The notes under the pieces: model-generated
Told to the model about the DNA's origin: nothing
Seen by the model: only the letters and a program-made list of their open reading frames with translations
The model's database searches: none
Shown here: piece by piece, positions 35,573-43,656 of the stretch
How the letters are laid out: each line of letters opens with the position of its first letter
Numbering within the stretch: position 1 is the first letter of the stretch
Virus record (IMG/VR): IMGVR_UViG_3300020472_000053
Location: 1-46,081 of that record
Strand: one strand, 5' to 3'
Source: a virus
Length of the DNA: 46,081 nt
Position numbers and translations under genes: made by a program

Positions 35573-36145
35573 ATGGAAGATATAAGAGATGAGTTTGGTT
35601 CTCTAAGTGAATCAGTAAGATTTAGTGATTATAAAACAAGAGAAACTACTTCAGGAACAAATAATATAACTTCTAGGACATATTCCTCATTAATGACTCT
35701 TGCAACAGGATACTTCAGAAAAAGTACTTTACAAGCAAATGTAAATGTTTCTTTCTCTCTTACTAAAAAGATAGAGTGTAATAACTCTGAATATATTAAT
35801 ATTGTTATAGATAAACTTGAAAGATTAAATAAATCAAGATTTAATAGAGTTCTTATTCCTAAATTTGACTATTTTGTTAAAGATGATATAATTGAATTGT
35901 CAATGGAATATATCAAGAGCTCTTATAATTTACTTACTCCAAATGATAGTAAAATTATTTACGAAGATGTTGTTTTATGTAAATCTGATTGGACTTTTCT
36001 AGATTACCATCCAGAAAATTATATAAAGGATCAGAATACAAATGAAATTTATGCTGTTGATTTTTTAAGTTACACTCATATCCCAGACATAGAGTATAGA
36101 AAATATGTTTGGAATAGTATATGGGAAGAATATCAAACTAAATAA
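35573..36145 (+). CDS. Tail-tip N-terminal module fused to a kinase-like domain
   Basis: I prefer ATG at 35573 (190 aa); an upstream ATG at 35540 would overlap the oxygenase gene by 29 bases. Residues 2-20 (EDIRDEFGSLSESVRFSDY) match the start of the next, glycine-rich adhesin (DDIRNEFGPTGTVSFADY), a module common on phage tail-tip proteins. The C-terminal part looks like an aminoglycoside-phosphotransferase or LPS-kinase fold: a hinge-like IIELSMEYIKSSYN, then TFLDYHPENYI with D144 and N149 in place of the H-G-D-L-H-P-x-N loop, and AVDF (D163) in place of the metal-binding Asp. The first loop residue is Leu rather than His, and the N-lobe is short, with no clear Gly-rich loop. Activity is therefore uncertain, and both the kinase call and its substrate are inference. 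Confidence 0.55.
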   Translation: MEDIRDEFGSLSESVRFSDYKTRETTSGTNNITSRTYSSLMTLATGYFRKSTLQANVNVSFSLTKKIECNNSEYINIVIDKLERLNKSRFNRVLIPKFDYFVKDDIIELSMEYIKSSYNLLTPNDSKIIYEDVVLCKSDWTFLDYHPENYIKDQNTNEIYAVDFLSYTHIPDIEYRKYVWNSIWEEYQTK

Positions 36146-36171
36146 TAAAAAGTTAAAAATCTTTTTGAAAA

Positions 36172-37281
36172 ATGCCAATTAATAAATCTACAGGTGATAT
36201 AATAACTGCTGATGACATTAGGAACGAATTTGGACCTACTGGAACAGTAAGTTTTGCTGATTATAGAGTAAATGAAAGTCATGGATCACTTTCAAATATG
36301 AAATTGGATAGATTGGCAGGTCCTAATAAAGATACTGATATTCCTTCAACTGGTGTAATTACATTTGAGAATTTTTATAACTCTAGATTAAATGTAGTTG
36401 TTAAAATTACTCATAATGATTCAGTTGCAAAAACTGTATATAACAATAATAATACAAATAATGTAAAGGTTATTGGTGGTCTTAGGAGTAGACCTACTAA
36501 TACAGCTGGACGTAGAATTTATATTAATGTTAATCAGACTATTGGTGGATCTGCTGCTCAATCAGGTATTCGCAATGCATGTGCGTTAACAACTGGAGAG
36601 TGGGTTAATGGTGCTTGGGCTACTGGTGCAGGTACTTCTGTTTCAGTTGATATTGGTGGATCTGGAAAGATATATGGAAATGGTGGAAATGGTGCTGCTG
36701 GTTCTTCTGGAGGTGGTGATGAGGCCATTGGTGGTCGTGGAGGAGATGGATCTAGTGCTTTAGGCATAGAATTTGGTGCATCAAATAATAAAGTTCATAT
36801 TAATAATACAGGATATATTCAAGCAGGTTACGGCGGCGGTGGCGGCGGTGGCGGCGGATGGAATTCTCCAAGTAAAGAAGCTGAAGATCATACTGCTGGT
36901 GGCGGCGGCGGTGGCGGCGGTGCTGGATTTATTATAGGAGAAGGTGGAACTGGAGGTAGTGGATGGAAAAACCAAAAGTCTGGAGATGGTGGAGATGGTG
37001 GAACACAAGATGGTGGTGGAGGAGGTGCTGGTGGTAGTAAGGGTGGTGCTGAAGGAGGTGAAGGAGGTGCTGGTGGAGAACCGTCATCTAATGCAGGTGA
37101 TGGAACTGAAGCAGGTGGAGATGCTGGAGGTGGCGATGGTGGTGAAGGTGGTGATAATGGATATGCTATAATAAATGAAAATGCTGCTACTGCTATCAAC
37201 TATTCAAATAGTGGTGGTCCTTATCAATCAGGAACAGGTAGTAAAGTAGGAGACACTGCAACTGGTGTAAATCCATTGTAA
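36172..37281 (+). CDS. Glycine-rich tail adhesin, gp38-like
   Basis: The protein has 369 aa. The N-terminal module STGDIITADDIRNEFGPTGTVSFADYR...TFENFYNSRL attaches such proteins to fibre or baseplate partners. Residues 80-170 form a beta domain with an INVNQTIGG motif. Residues about 170-330 are poly-glycine motifs separated by short variable loops (GNGGNGAAGSSGGGDEAIGGRGGDGSS, GYGGGGGGGGGWNSP, GGAGGEPSSNAGDG), as in T-even gp38 adhesins, where the loops decide receptor specificity. Two islands use GGC codons (36831-36858, 36901-36920), unlike the GGT/GGA used elsewhere. It is probably the tip protein that determines host range; the neighbouring genes could modify it. Confidence 0.72.
   Translation: MPINKSTGDIITADDIRNEFGPTGTVSFADYRVNESHGSLSNMKLDRLAGPNKDTDIPSTGVITFENFYNSRLNVVVKITHNDSVAKTVYNNNNTNNVKVIGGLRSRPTNTAGRRIYINVNQTIGGSAAQSGIRNACALTTGEWVNGAWATGAGTSVSVDIGGSGKIYGNGGNGAAGSSGGGDEAIGGRGGDGSSALGIEFGASNNKVHINNTGYIQAGYGGGGGGGGGWNSPSKEAEDHTAGGGGGGGGAGFIIGEGGTGGSGWKNQKSGDGGDGGTQDGGGGGAGGSKGGAEGGEGGAGGEPSSNAGDGTEAGGDAGGGDGGEGGDNGYAIINENAATAINYSNSGGPYQSGTGSKVGDTATGVNPL
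36831..36920 (+). repeat. GGC-rich polyglycine codon tracts
   Basis: Two stretches, 36831-36858 and 36901-36920, consist almost entirely of GGC with single GGT codons. They encode the longest Gly runs of the adhesin and are far richer in GC than their surroundings. Confidence 0.85.
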
Positions 37282-37299
37282 ATTTCAATTTGTTTTATT

Positions 37300-37860
37300 A
37301 TGAAAGACTGTCTTAAAGTATATGATAATGCTTTTACATCAGATGAATGTGAAAGGTATATGGATTATATGGATAAATTAGAGGATCGTAGTTTAATACA
37401 AGAGACTAAATTTAGACATAAAGTAGATCATAAATCAATTAATCTGGCACATGAATATGATTTGCAAGCATGGTCTTGGGTGGGTGAGAGTTTCTTTCCT
37501 ACTTTACATAAGTGTGTTGAAGATTATTTTGATGAGTATAGTATTCTTCAAAATCAAAGATACCTATTCCATGATATTAAATTAAAAAAGATTCCTGAAG
37601 GTGGTGGATTTCATGATTGGCATTTTGAAACTGGTAGTCCAATAGCTTGTACAAGAATAATAGTTGTTCAATTATATTTAAATACTGTTCATAATGCTGG
37701 AGAGACTGAATTTTTATATTTAAATAAAAGAATTGATGCAGTTCAAGGTAGAGTGATTATATTTCCTGCTGCATTTACACATACTCATAGAGGTAATCCA
37801 CCTATAGGTCAAACTAAATATATCGCAACTAGTTGGGGTAGTATGCAATCAAATGATTAA
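37300..37860 (+). CDS. 2OG-Fe(II) oxygenase, prolyl-hydroxylase-like
   Basis: The protein has 186 aa, a usual length for this fold. GGGFHDWHFETG gives the first iron ligands (H108-x-E110, carboxylate Glu rather than Asp). TRIIVVQLYLNTVHNAGETEFLYL supplies the core strands and the G-E-T-E-F turn. RVIIFPAAFTHTHRGNPPIGQTKYIATSW supplies the distal His (H161 or H163) and a basic residue for 2-oxoglutarate. This matches the P4H-like family common in cyanophage genomes. It starts 18 bases after the adhesin, so fibre or adhesin modification is a natural hypothesis, but nothing in the sequence names a substrate. Confidence 0.82.
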   Translation: MKDCLKVYDNAFTSDECERYMDYMDKLEDRSLIQETKFRHKVDHKSINLAHEYDLQAWSWVGESFFPTLHKCVEDYFDEYSILQNQRYLFHDIKLKKIPEGGGFHDWHFETGSPIACTRIIVVQLYLNTVHNAGETEFLYLNKRIDAVQGRVIIFPAAFTHTHRGNPPIGQTKYIATSWGSMQSND

Positions 37861-37954
37861 AAAATTTAAGGTTATTAGAGTAATACCTAATGAACGTATT
37901 ATTCCTAATAACTATGAGAATTATATGATTGTTTTGAATAAAGTAAAATTATGA
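37853..37954 (+). CDS. 33-aa ORF linking the oxygenase and the cupin-like gene
   Basis: ATG at 37853 lies within the last codons of the oxygenase gene, and its TGA overlaps the next ATG (ATGA, 37951-37954). The product (MIKKFKVIRVIPNERIIPNNYEN...) is basic at the start with several Val/Ile strands. The double overlap is typical of translational coupling and argues for a real gene, though there is no known homologue I can name. Confidence 0.45.
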   Translation: MIKKFKVIRVIPNERIIPNNYENYMIVLNKVKL

Positions 37955-38439
37955 CTCAAGCAATTTGCAAACAATATTTTAAAAAGTATCATAATGAAGG
38001 TTTTTCATTATGTGCTATAGAACCTCAGAAGGGTTGGATTGGTATAGAACCTGAACGTGTTAATCATGGTTTATATCATTATGTTGTGTATGGTAAGGCA
38101 AAATTTGGTATACCATTTAAGGAAGGATTTAATATAGTTGAATCAAAGCAATTTTTTAGTATGAAAGAACATTTACATGAATCTTTAATGTTAGAAGCAC
38201 TTGAAGATTTTTATTGGGTGGGTTTTAATACAGTAGATAAGGGACAAGATTGGGATGGTAGATTGGTTACTGAAAACATATTAAAGGTTGAAAAGGAATC
38301 TTATTTAATATGTTTTGATGGTTTGCCAATAGTTGAGAAACAAGAGCTTACGAGATTTGATTATGGTATTGTATGTCCTGATAGGGAATATGAAATAGAT
38401 ATAAGTGAAGGTGTATTAGGTCTTTTTACTAAGTGTTGA
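37951..38439 (+). CDS. Cupin-like protein of unknown function
   Basis: The protein has 162 aa. Likely strands with Gly turns (LYHYVVYGKAKFGIP) and the segment MKEHLHESLMLEALEDFYWVGFN suggest a cupin or RmlC-like jelly roll; H-x-H at the end of FFSMKEHLHES could bind a metal. The rest (WDGRLVTENILKVEKESYLICFDGLPIVEKQ) continues the strand pattern. It ends convergent with the halogenase gene, overlapping it by 11 bases. Cupin-like proteins often accompany halogenase or oxygenase genes in bacteria, so a joint pathway is possible. The fold is a by-eye guess. Confidence 0.5.
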   Translation: MTQAICKQYFKKYHNEGFSLCAIEPQKGWIGIEPERVNHGLYHYVVYGKAKFGIPFKEGFNIVESKQFFSMKEHLHESLMLEALEDFYWVGFNTVDKGQDWDGRLVTENILKVEKESYLICFDGLPIVEKQELTRFDYGIVCPDREYEIDISEGVLGLFTKC

Positions 38440-39949
38440 TATATTCTAAACGATCTTTAACTGTCATATTATTTTGATAGTGGTATCTATAATTTTCAAC
38501 TAATTGTTTTGTATAGAATTCATAGTTTTTTATTTGCCATTCTTCTATTTTAGGAAGTTTGCCTAGATATGGTTTATCATATCCAATTAACATACTAGCC
38601 CAGTTATAACCATTAAGGTTAGTTTCTGCATGATATACCCATTCTTTTTTTAATTTCTTTTCAATCATATTTGACATTGATTCTAATATATTTGTTGTAT
38701 CATATGCTCTCCAATATTCTGTATCTGTTCTATCAGTTAATGTATAATGACCTAAAACATATTCCATTGTCTCATCTAAGAAATCTGCCATCACTTTACT
38801 TAATATTATACTTCCCTTTGAAGACCAACCTTTATGTTTATTAATTAATTTTGAAGCATTTCTAATAGTAACACAGGCAACCATTATTGCAGTTGCTTCC
38901 AATGGTTCAATAAAACTTTGACTTAATCCATTACTAATTACATTCTTAACCGCAATATTATCTAATCTTCCGCTTGTAAACTTACTAGATTTTAATGGAT
39001 TCCATGTTAAACCTTGTTTCTTCCAATGATCTCTAATATGTTCTTCTGCTTGTTCTACTGAAATAAAATCATCACAGAAAACATATCCTGAACCTATCTG
39101 ACCCCATGTTGGAGTTTCCCATATCCATCCATAAGGTTGAGCAATACTTAGTGTACTAGGTCTATAACTTTGTGTATAGACTGGACCCCAAATAGCAGCA
39201 TTGTTTATTAAACCATTATAAGGTTTAAATTCTGCCATGTCACCTATTAAAACTTTTTTAAATCCTGTGCAATCAATAAACAGATCTGCACTCATTTTAG
39301 ATCCATCTTTTAGACTAATACTTTTTACACCATTTTCATCAAATTCTACATTATTAATATGACCTTTAATTTCAGTATAACGATGTTTTGGAGTATGTTT
39401 ACGAAGACTATTACCAAATTCTTGAGCATTTATATGGTAACTATATCCTGGAAATTTACTGAAATTAGATTCATTCTGTTTGGTGAATGGACTTAATTTG
39501 CGTGATAGGAGATATTCACAACCACCTTGACTATTATTAAACCAATCTATATCATAATTTGGTATTCCTTTTTCTCTTTGAGTTAGAAAATATTCTACCG
39601 AACTAATTTCCTTTTTAAATATATTTTTACCAAATTCAGTTATTGGAGTATGGAATGATTGACCTGGTAATAGGTCATCAAAACTGTGCATCCATCTACT
39701 ACCTATATTATTAAAATCTAAAAATTCAATACCATATTTAAAGGATGCTTTAGCATCTTTCATCCATTTTACTTCATCAATACCACAGGTTTCAGCTACA
39801 TGTTTAATGGTAGGGGTAGTACTTTCTCCTACACCTAAACTATCTACTTCTTCGCTATGGATGATAGTTAGTTCAGCATTAGTAGTTGCTGCTAGGTAAG
39901 CTAGACTTACCCAACCTGTAGTTCCACCACCAACAATAATAATTTTCAT
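38429..39949 (-). CDS. Flavin-dependent halogenase of the tryptophan halogenase family
   Basis: The protein has 506 aa, full length for the family. The order is: FAD-binding G-x-G-x-x-G in MKIIIVGGGTTGW (G7-G12); GESTTPTIKH (41-50); the catalytic Lys in WMKDAKASFKYGIEF (K71, equivalent to PrnA K79); LFIDCTGFKK, a flavin-contacting strand; W-x-W-x-x-P in PYGWIWETP (W275, W277, P280), a variant of the halogenase W-x-W-x-I-P motif that blocks monooxygenation; and SFIEPLEATAI (E351). These enzymes use FADH2, O2 and a halide to halogenate aromatic substrates; a flavin reductase would come from the host. Cyanophage Syn10 VirX1 is an established viral relative that favours iodide. It is transcribed leftward with the small gene upstream, overlapping it by ATGA. 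The substrate is unknown. Confidence 0.9.
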   Translation of the reverse strand: MKIIIVGGGTTGWVSLAYLAATTNAELTIIHSEEVDSLGVGESTTPTIKHVAETCGIDEVKWMKDAKASFKYGIEFLDFNNIGSRWMHSFDDLLPGQSFHTPITEFGKNIFKKEISSVEYFLTQREKGIPNYDIDWFNNSQGGCEYLLSRKLSPFTKQNESNFSKFPGYSYHINAQEFGNSLRKHTPKHRYTEIKGHINNVEFDENGVKSISLKDGSKMSADLFIDCTGFKKVLIGDMAEFKPYNGLINNAAIWGPVYTQSYRPSTLSIAQPYGWIWETPTWGQIGSGYVFCDDFISVEQAEEHIRDHWKKQGLTWNPLKSSKFTSGRLDNIAVKNVISNGLSQSFIEPLEATAIMVACVTIRNASKLINKHKGWSSKGSIILSKVMADFLDETMEYVLGHYTLTDRTDTEYWRAYDTTNILESMSNMIEKKLKKEWVYHAETNLNGYNWASMLIGYDKPYLGKLPKIEEWQIKNYEFYTKQLVENYRYHYQNNMTVKDRLEYINT

Positions 39950-40212
39950 TTGTATCTTTCACTTTTTGGTAATTCTCTAAGATCATCCATTTTTCTTATA
40001 TGTTCGATTTTCATTATTGTATGATATAACCTAATAACATCTTTGGGTGCATCTGCTTTCCATAAAAATGGTAGTAAACCATGAACAACACTTTTAAATG
40101 ATATTTTAATTAGAATTGCTGAATTTTGAATAGAGTGCCATAGATGATATTGATAACTCCATCCAGTCTCTACCTTTAGATGATAGATTGATTCTTTGAT
40201 TATATTTCTCAT
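39946..40212 (-). CDS. DUF6356-like small protein, halogenase partner gene
   Basis: The protein has 88 aa. The motifs W-S-Y-x-x-H (residues 18-23) and SVVHGLLPFLWKADAPKDVIRLYHTIMK (41-68) resemble DUF6356, a family of small proteins with a conserved H-x-x-x-P-F signature and unknown function. A moderately hydrophobic helix (SAILIKISFKSVVHGLLPFLW) could touch the membrane. Its end overlaps the halogenase start by four bases (ATGA), so the two are translationally coupled and probably act together. The start lies only 7 bases after a host-type -10 box, so the mRNA may be leaderless. Confidence 0.62.
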   Translation of the reverse strand: MRNIIKESIYHLKVETGWSYQYHLWHSIQNSAILIKISFKSVVHGLLPFLWKADAPKDVIRLYHTIMKIEHIRKMDDLRELPKSERYK

Positions 40213-40219
40213 AATCTTA

Positions 40220-40248
40220 ATTATACCAAAAGTATCTATATATGTCTA
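40220..40248 (-). promoter_or_regulatory. Sigma70-type extended -10 promoter of the halogenase pair
   Basis: On the minus strand TAGACA (40248-40243) and TATAAT (40225-40220) are separated by 17 bp, with TG one base before the -10 (TGGTATAAT). It points leftward into the 88-aa gene, whose ATG begins at 40212. The flanking fibre genes instead carry late-type octamers. Confidence 0.65.
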
Positions 40249-40259
40249 TAAGGAAATAT

Positions 40260-40267
40260 AATAAATA
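40260..40267 (+). promoter_or_regulatory. T4-late-like promoter octamer before the 1122-aa fibre gene
   Basis: AATAAATA lies 20 bp before the ATG at 40288, divergent to the halogenase promoter in a 75-bp intergenic gap. Confidence 0.5.
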
Positions 40268-40287
40268 ACTAAAAAATACGGCGAATA

Positions 40288-43200
40288 ATGTCTGATATTA
40301 GAAAGACTTTCAATTTTAGAGCTGGTGTTCAAGTTGATGATGATGTATTCATTGTTCGAGGGTCACGAGTTGGTATAGGGACAACAGTTCCCGATAAGAT
40401 TTTTGATGTTAGGGGAGAATCCAAATTTGTTGGATTAGTAACTGCCCAAAACGTCGATTTTTCTGCTGGAATATCAACATTTGGTGATGTTAAGATTGGT
40501 AGTGGCATTTCAATGAATGCTTCTTCTGGGATTATTACTGGTAAATTTGCTGGTGATGGTTCTGCTTTAACTAGTCTTCCTACTTCTCCGTGGACATCTT
40601 ATAATCAGACATATAACGGTGCTACTCATAATTCTATTAGTAAATTAACAGGTAACGTAGGTATAGCAACTGATCTTGCATCAAATAATTTTCAAGTAGG
40701 TGCTAATCCTTATGACTTAATAAGTGTTGGTGTTGGTATTAGATCGGATGGTAATATAAGAGCTTCTGGAGTTATAACTGCTACAACATTTGACGGTGAT
40801 TTAACAGGTAATGTTAATAATTTCCGAACTGGATTATCTACATTTTTTGGTGATATTCATTTACATGGATCTACTGGTGTTACTTCTGTTACTTGGGATA
40901 ATTCTGAAAATTCATTAATATTTAAGGATAATATTAAGGCAGCATATGGAGATGGTTCAGATTTAAAACTATATCATGATGGAAGCAGATCATACATTCA
41001 AGATGATATTTCAGGGGATTTAAGAATAAGTTCTAATGATATTAGATTTAGATCTAGTGATGATGCTACTACATCATTTTATGTTGATCATGATGGGGAG
41101 ACACAGCTATATTATAATACAAATATCAAATTAACAACCTCTGATTCAGGAGTTAATGTTACTGGAATTACAACTACTGATGATTTAAATGTAACTGGTG
41201 TTTCTACACTTGGAGTATCAACATTTACTGGTGCTGTAGGTTTTGGTTCTACTGCATTATTTCATGATGATGTAAAAGCAGAATTTGGAGATGCTTCAGA
41301 TTTAAAAATTTATCATGCAGCTGCAGATGGTGGTTATAATGCTATTAAAGATAATGCGTTACACACAGGTGGTTTAGTTATTGGTTCTAATACATTAAGT
41401 ATTAAGAGTGCAGCACTTAATTTAACTCAAGCTGTGTTTATGGCAAATGAAAGAGTTGAGTTATATCATAATAATGATAAGAGACTTTCCACATCTGGAG
41501 TCGGGGTCACTGTTTACGATCACTTAGATACAACTAATGCACATGTATCTGGTGCTTCTACAGTAGGTCAAATTACTATTTCTTCTGATGCAAATGTAAC
41601 TGGTATTGGTTCTATTAGTTCTAGTGGTGTTATTACTGCTAATATCTCAGTTAATGTTGCAAGTGCAGCAACTATTACTGCTACTGGTATTGATGTTCCA
41701 GCTGGTATTGTAACTGCTACAACATTTAAGGGTGCTTTAACTGGTAATGTAACTGGTAATGCTACTGGAACTGCTGGAGGATTATCAGGAACCCCAGACA
41801 TCACTGTTGATGATGTTATTGCAAATACGGTTGGAATTAATACTGCCATAGCATCTAAACAATTATATGTTTATGATGATTCTAATGACCTAGTTAGACT
41901 TAATAGTAACAAAGATGGTGCATATATTTCATTTGTTGATGAAACTGGTGTTCAAATGCCTTACATTGGTGGTAGAGGAGATCATTTATCATTTGGTACA
42001 CTTAATTCTGGAGAAAAAGTTCGTATAACTGGAATTGGATCTATTGGTATTGGAGTTACTATTCCTGAACGTCAATTCCATGTGGTAGGAACATCTACAG
42101 TAACAGATAATGCTTGGTTTGGTGGTAATGTTAATATTAGAAATAACTTAACTCTTGATGGCACTTTAGTTGCTCCAACTATTCAGTTGGATACTCTTAA
42201 TACTTTTAATGTAGGTAATAAGGCACAACTTCATGCTTCGTCTGGTATTACAACTGTTTCAAAACTATATGCAACTGGTATTTCAACATTTATGAGTTTT
42301 GTTTCTGTAGGAACAACTTATCATGATCAAATGTTTAGTGTTAATGAGACAGAAGAGAGTAGATTTACTATTACACCTGGTGGTGCAGTAGGAGTAGGAA
42401 CAACTGCTTTAGGTATTCCAAGTGGTATTCAGTTACATGTTAATAGAGATGCTATTATAAAACGTGGACTTGGTGTTGGTCCTATTACATCACTTAAATC
42501 ATGTGTTGATTTTTCTGATGTAGTTAATTTTGGTGGAAATAGTGCTAATGTAGCATATATGTTACCACCTAAAGTAGATGCAACTCAAAAAGGTAACTTG
42601 ACCGCAATAGGTGGTGGAGCTGTAACTGCTGGTGCAGTAGTTTATGATACTAGTGTTAATCAACTTCAATGTTGGAATGGATCTGCTTGGGTTGCTCAAG
42701 CTGCAGGTGGTGTAACAGATCTAGATGGATTATCTGATGTTACTTTTGGTACACTTGCTAATGATCAAGTATTGAAATATAATTCTTCAACATCTAAGTG
42801 GGAAAATGGAACTGTTGCTGGTGGTGGATTTAATAATGTTGTAGATGATACATCACCACAATTAGGTGGTGATCTTGATGCTAATGCTAAAATGATTACT
42901 TTTAGTGATAGTAGTAATATAACTGCCGATAACGCAATAAAATTTGGTGTACATGGTGATTTACGTCTTGGTTCCATTTCTGGTTTTGGTGTAATTTCAA
43001 ATGATGCAGCAAATACTATGGGACTCCTGATTGGAAATACAAATGGTGCTTCTGGTAGGCATGTAATAATACAGGGAAGAAGTGGTCAGAGTACGATTGT
43101 AGCTAATAATGATGGAACAGAAAGTAATGCTCAATTATATTGTGCAGGTACTAAACGTCTTGAAACAAAAGGAGGAGGAATTAATGTTATTGGTATTACA

Positions 43201-43656
43201 ACTTCCACTTCATTTGATGGAAATGGTGCACTAAAGGCAAGAGCAGAATTTACAGTTCAAACTGGTGGAACTCTTTTAAAAGCTAAAGGAACAGTCGGTG
43301 CTGGTGTAACTGCTAATGTAGAAATTACCAGTGCTTACAGATCATATTCTTTATTGAAGGTTGAAACAGATTATCCTGCATGGGTAGTCATATATGTTAC
43401 TGATGCTACGAGAACTGCTGATGCTGGTAGAACTATAGATGCAGATCCTACTCCTGGATCTGGTGTGATTACTGAAGTAATTGGTACTAGTGGAGCTGCT
43501 CAAGAGTTCTTAATGACTCCAGCAGTTATTGGATGGAATAATGAATCTTCATCATCTAATCAAAGAAAAATATATGCAAAAGTTGCAAACCAAGATAGTG
43601 CAGATCGTAATATTGAATTAAAATTAACTCTACTTCCACTTGAATTAAATCCCTAA
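40288..43656 (+). CDS. Tail fibre protein with repeated beta modules
   Basis: The protein has 1122 aa. The N-terminal SDIRKTFNFRAGVQVDDDVFIVRGSRVGIGTTVPD is a standard opening of marine T4-like phage fibres. Two copies of a module are visible: YGDGSDLKLYHDGSRSYIQDD near residue 213 and FGDASDLKIYHAAADGGYNAIKDN near 331. Between them are short strand-turn repeats (VTGITTTDDLNVTGVSTLGVSTFTGAVGFGS). Further on come LDGLSDVTFGTLANDQVLKYNSSTSKWENG and SPQLGGDLDANAKMITFSD, a linker frequent in pelagic phage fibres. The C-terminal about 140 residues form a separate domain (EFTVQTGGTLLKAKGTVGAGVT...KLTLLPLELNP). No S74 domain. Its stop overlaps the next ATG by one base. Confidence 0.78.
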   Translation: MSDIRKTFNFRAGVQVDDDVFIVRGSRVGIGTTVPDKIFDVRGESKFVGLVTAQNVDFSAGISTFGDVKIGSGISMNASSGIITGKFAGDGSALTSLPTSPWTSYNQTYNGATHNSISKLTGNVGIATDLASNNFQVGANPYDLISVGVGIRSDGNIRASGVITATTFDGDLTGNVNNFRTGLSTFFGDIHLHGSTGVTSVTWDNSENSLIFKDNIKAAYGDGSDLKLYHDGSRSYIQDDISGDLRISSNDIRFRSSDDATTSFYVDHDGETQLYYNTNIKLTTSDSGVNVTGITTTDDLNVTGVSTLGVSTFTGAVGFGSTALFHDDVKAEFGDASDLKIYHAAADGGYNAIKDNALHTGGLVIGSNTLSIKSAALNLTQAVFMANERVELYHNNDKRLSTSGVGVTVYDHLDTTNAHVSGASTVGQITISSDANVTGIGSISSSGVITANISVNVASAATITATGIDVPAGIVTATTFKGALTGNVTGNATGTAGGLSGTPDITVDDVIANTVGINTAIASKQLYVYDDSNDLVRLNSNKDGAYISFVDETGVQMPYIGGRGDHLSFGTLNSGEKVRITGIGSIGIGVTIPERQFHVVGTSTVTDNAWFGGNVNIRNNLTLDGTLVAPTIQLDTLNTFNVGNKAQLHASSGITTVSKLYATGISTFMSFVSVGTTYHDQMFSVNETEESRFTITPGGAVGVGTTALGIPSGIQLHVNRDAIIKRGLGVGPITSLKSCVDFSDVVNFGGNSANVAYMLPPKVDATQKGNLTAIGGGAVTAGAVVYDTSVNQLQCWNGSAWVAQAAGGVTDLDGLSDVTFGTLANDQVLKYNSSTSKWENGTVAGGGFNNVVDDTSPQLGGDLDANAKMITFSDSSNITADNAIKFGVHGDLRLGSISGFGVISNDAANTMGLLIGNTNGASGRHVIIQGRSGQSTIVANNDGTESNAQLYCAGTKRLETKGGGINVIGITTSTSFDGNGALKARAEFTVQTGGTLLKAKGTVGAGVTANVEITSAYRSYSLLKVETDYPAWVVIYVTDATRTADAGRTIDADPTPGSGVITEVIGTSGAAQEFLMTPAVIGWNNESSSSNQRKIYAKVANQDSADRNIELKLTLLPLELNP

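Noticed and set aside
36140-36170. Weak hairpin with T run before the glycine-rich adhesin (AAAAAG/CTTTTT)
   Set aside because: The stem is only A-T pairs plus one G-C with an 8-nt loop; such structures are expected by chance in this AT-rich DNA.
36558-37199. Long antisense ORFs rich in Pro and Ser opposite the glycine-rich adhesin
   Set aside because: They are the mirror image of GGN glycine codons, which read as Pro/Ala/Ser on the other strand; no ribosome-binding site or family resemblance.
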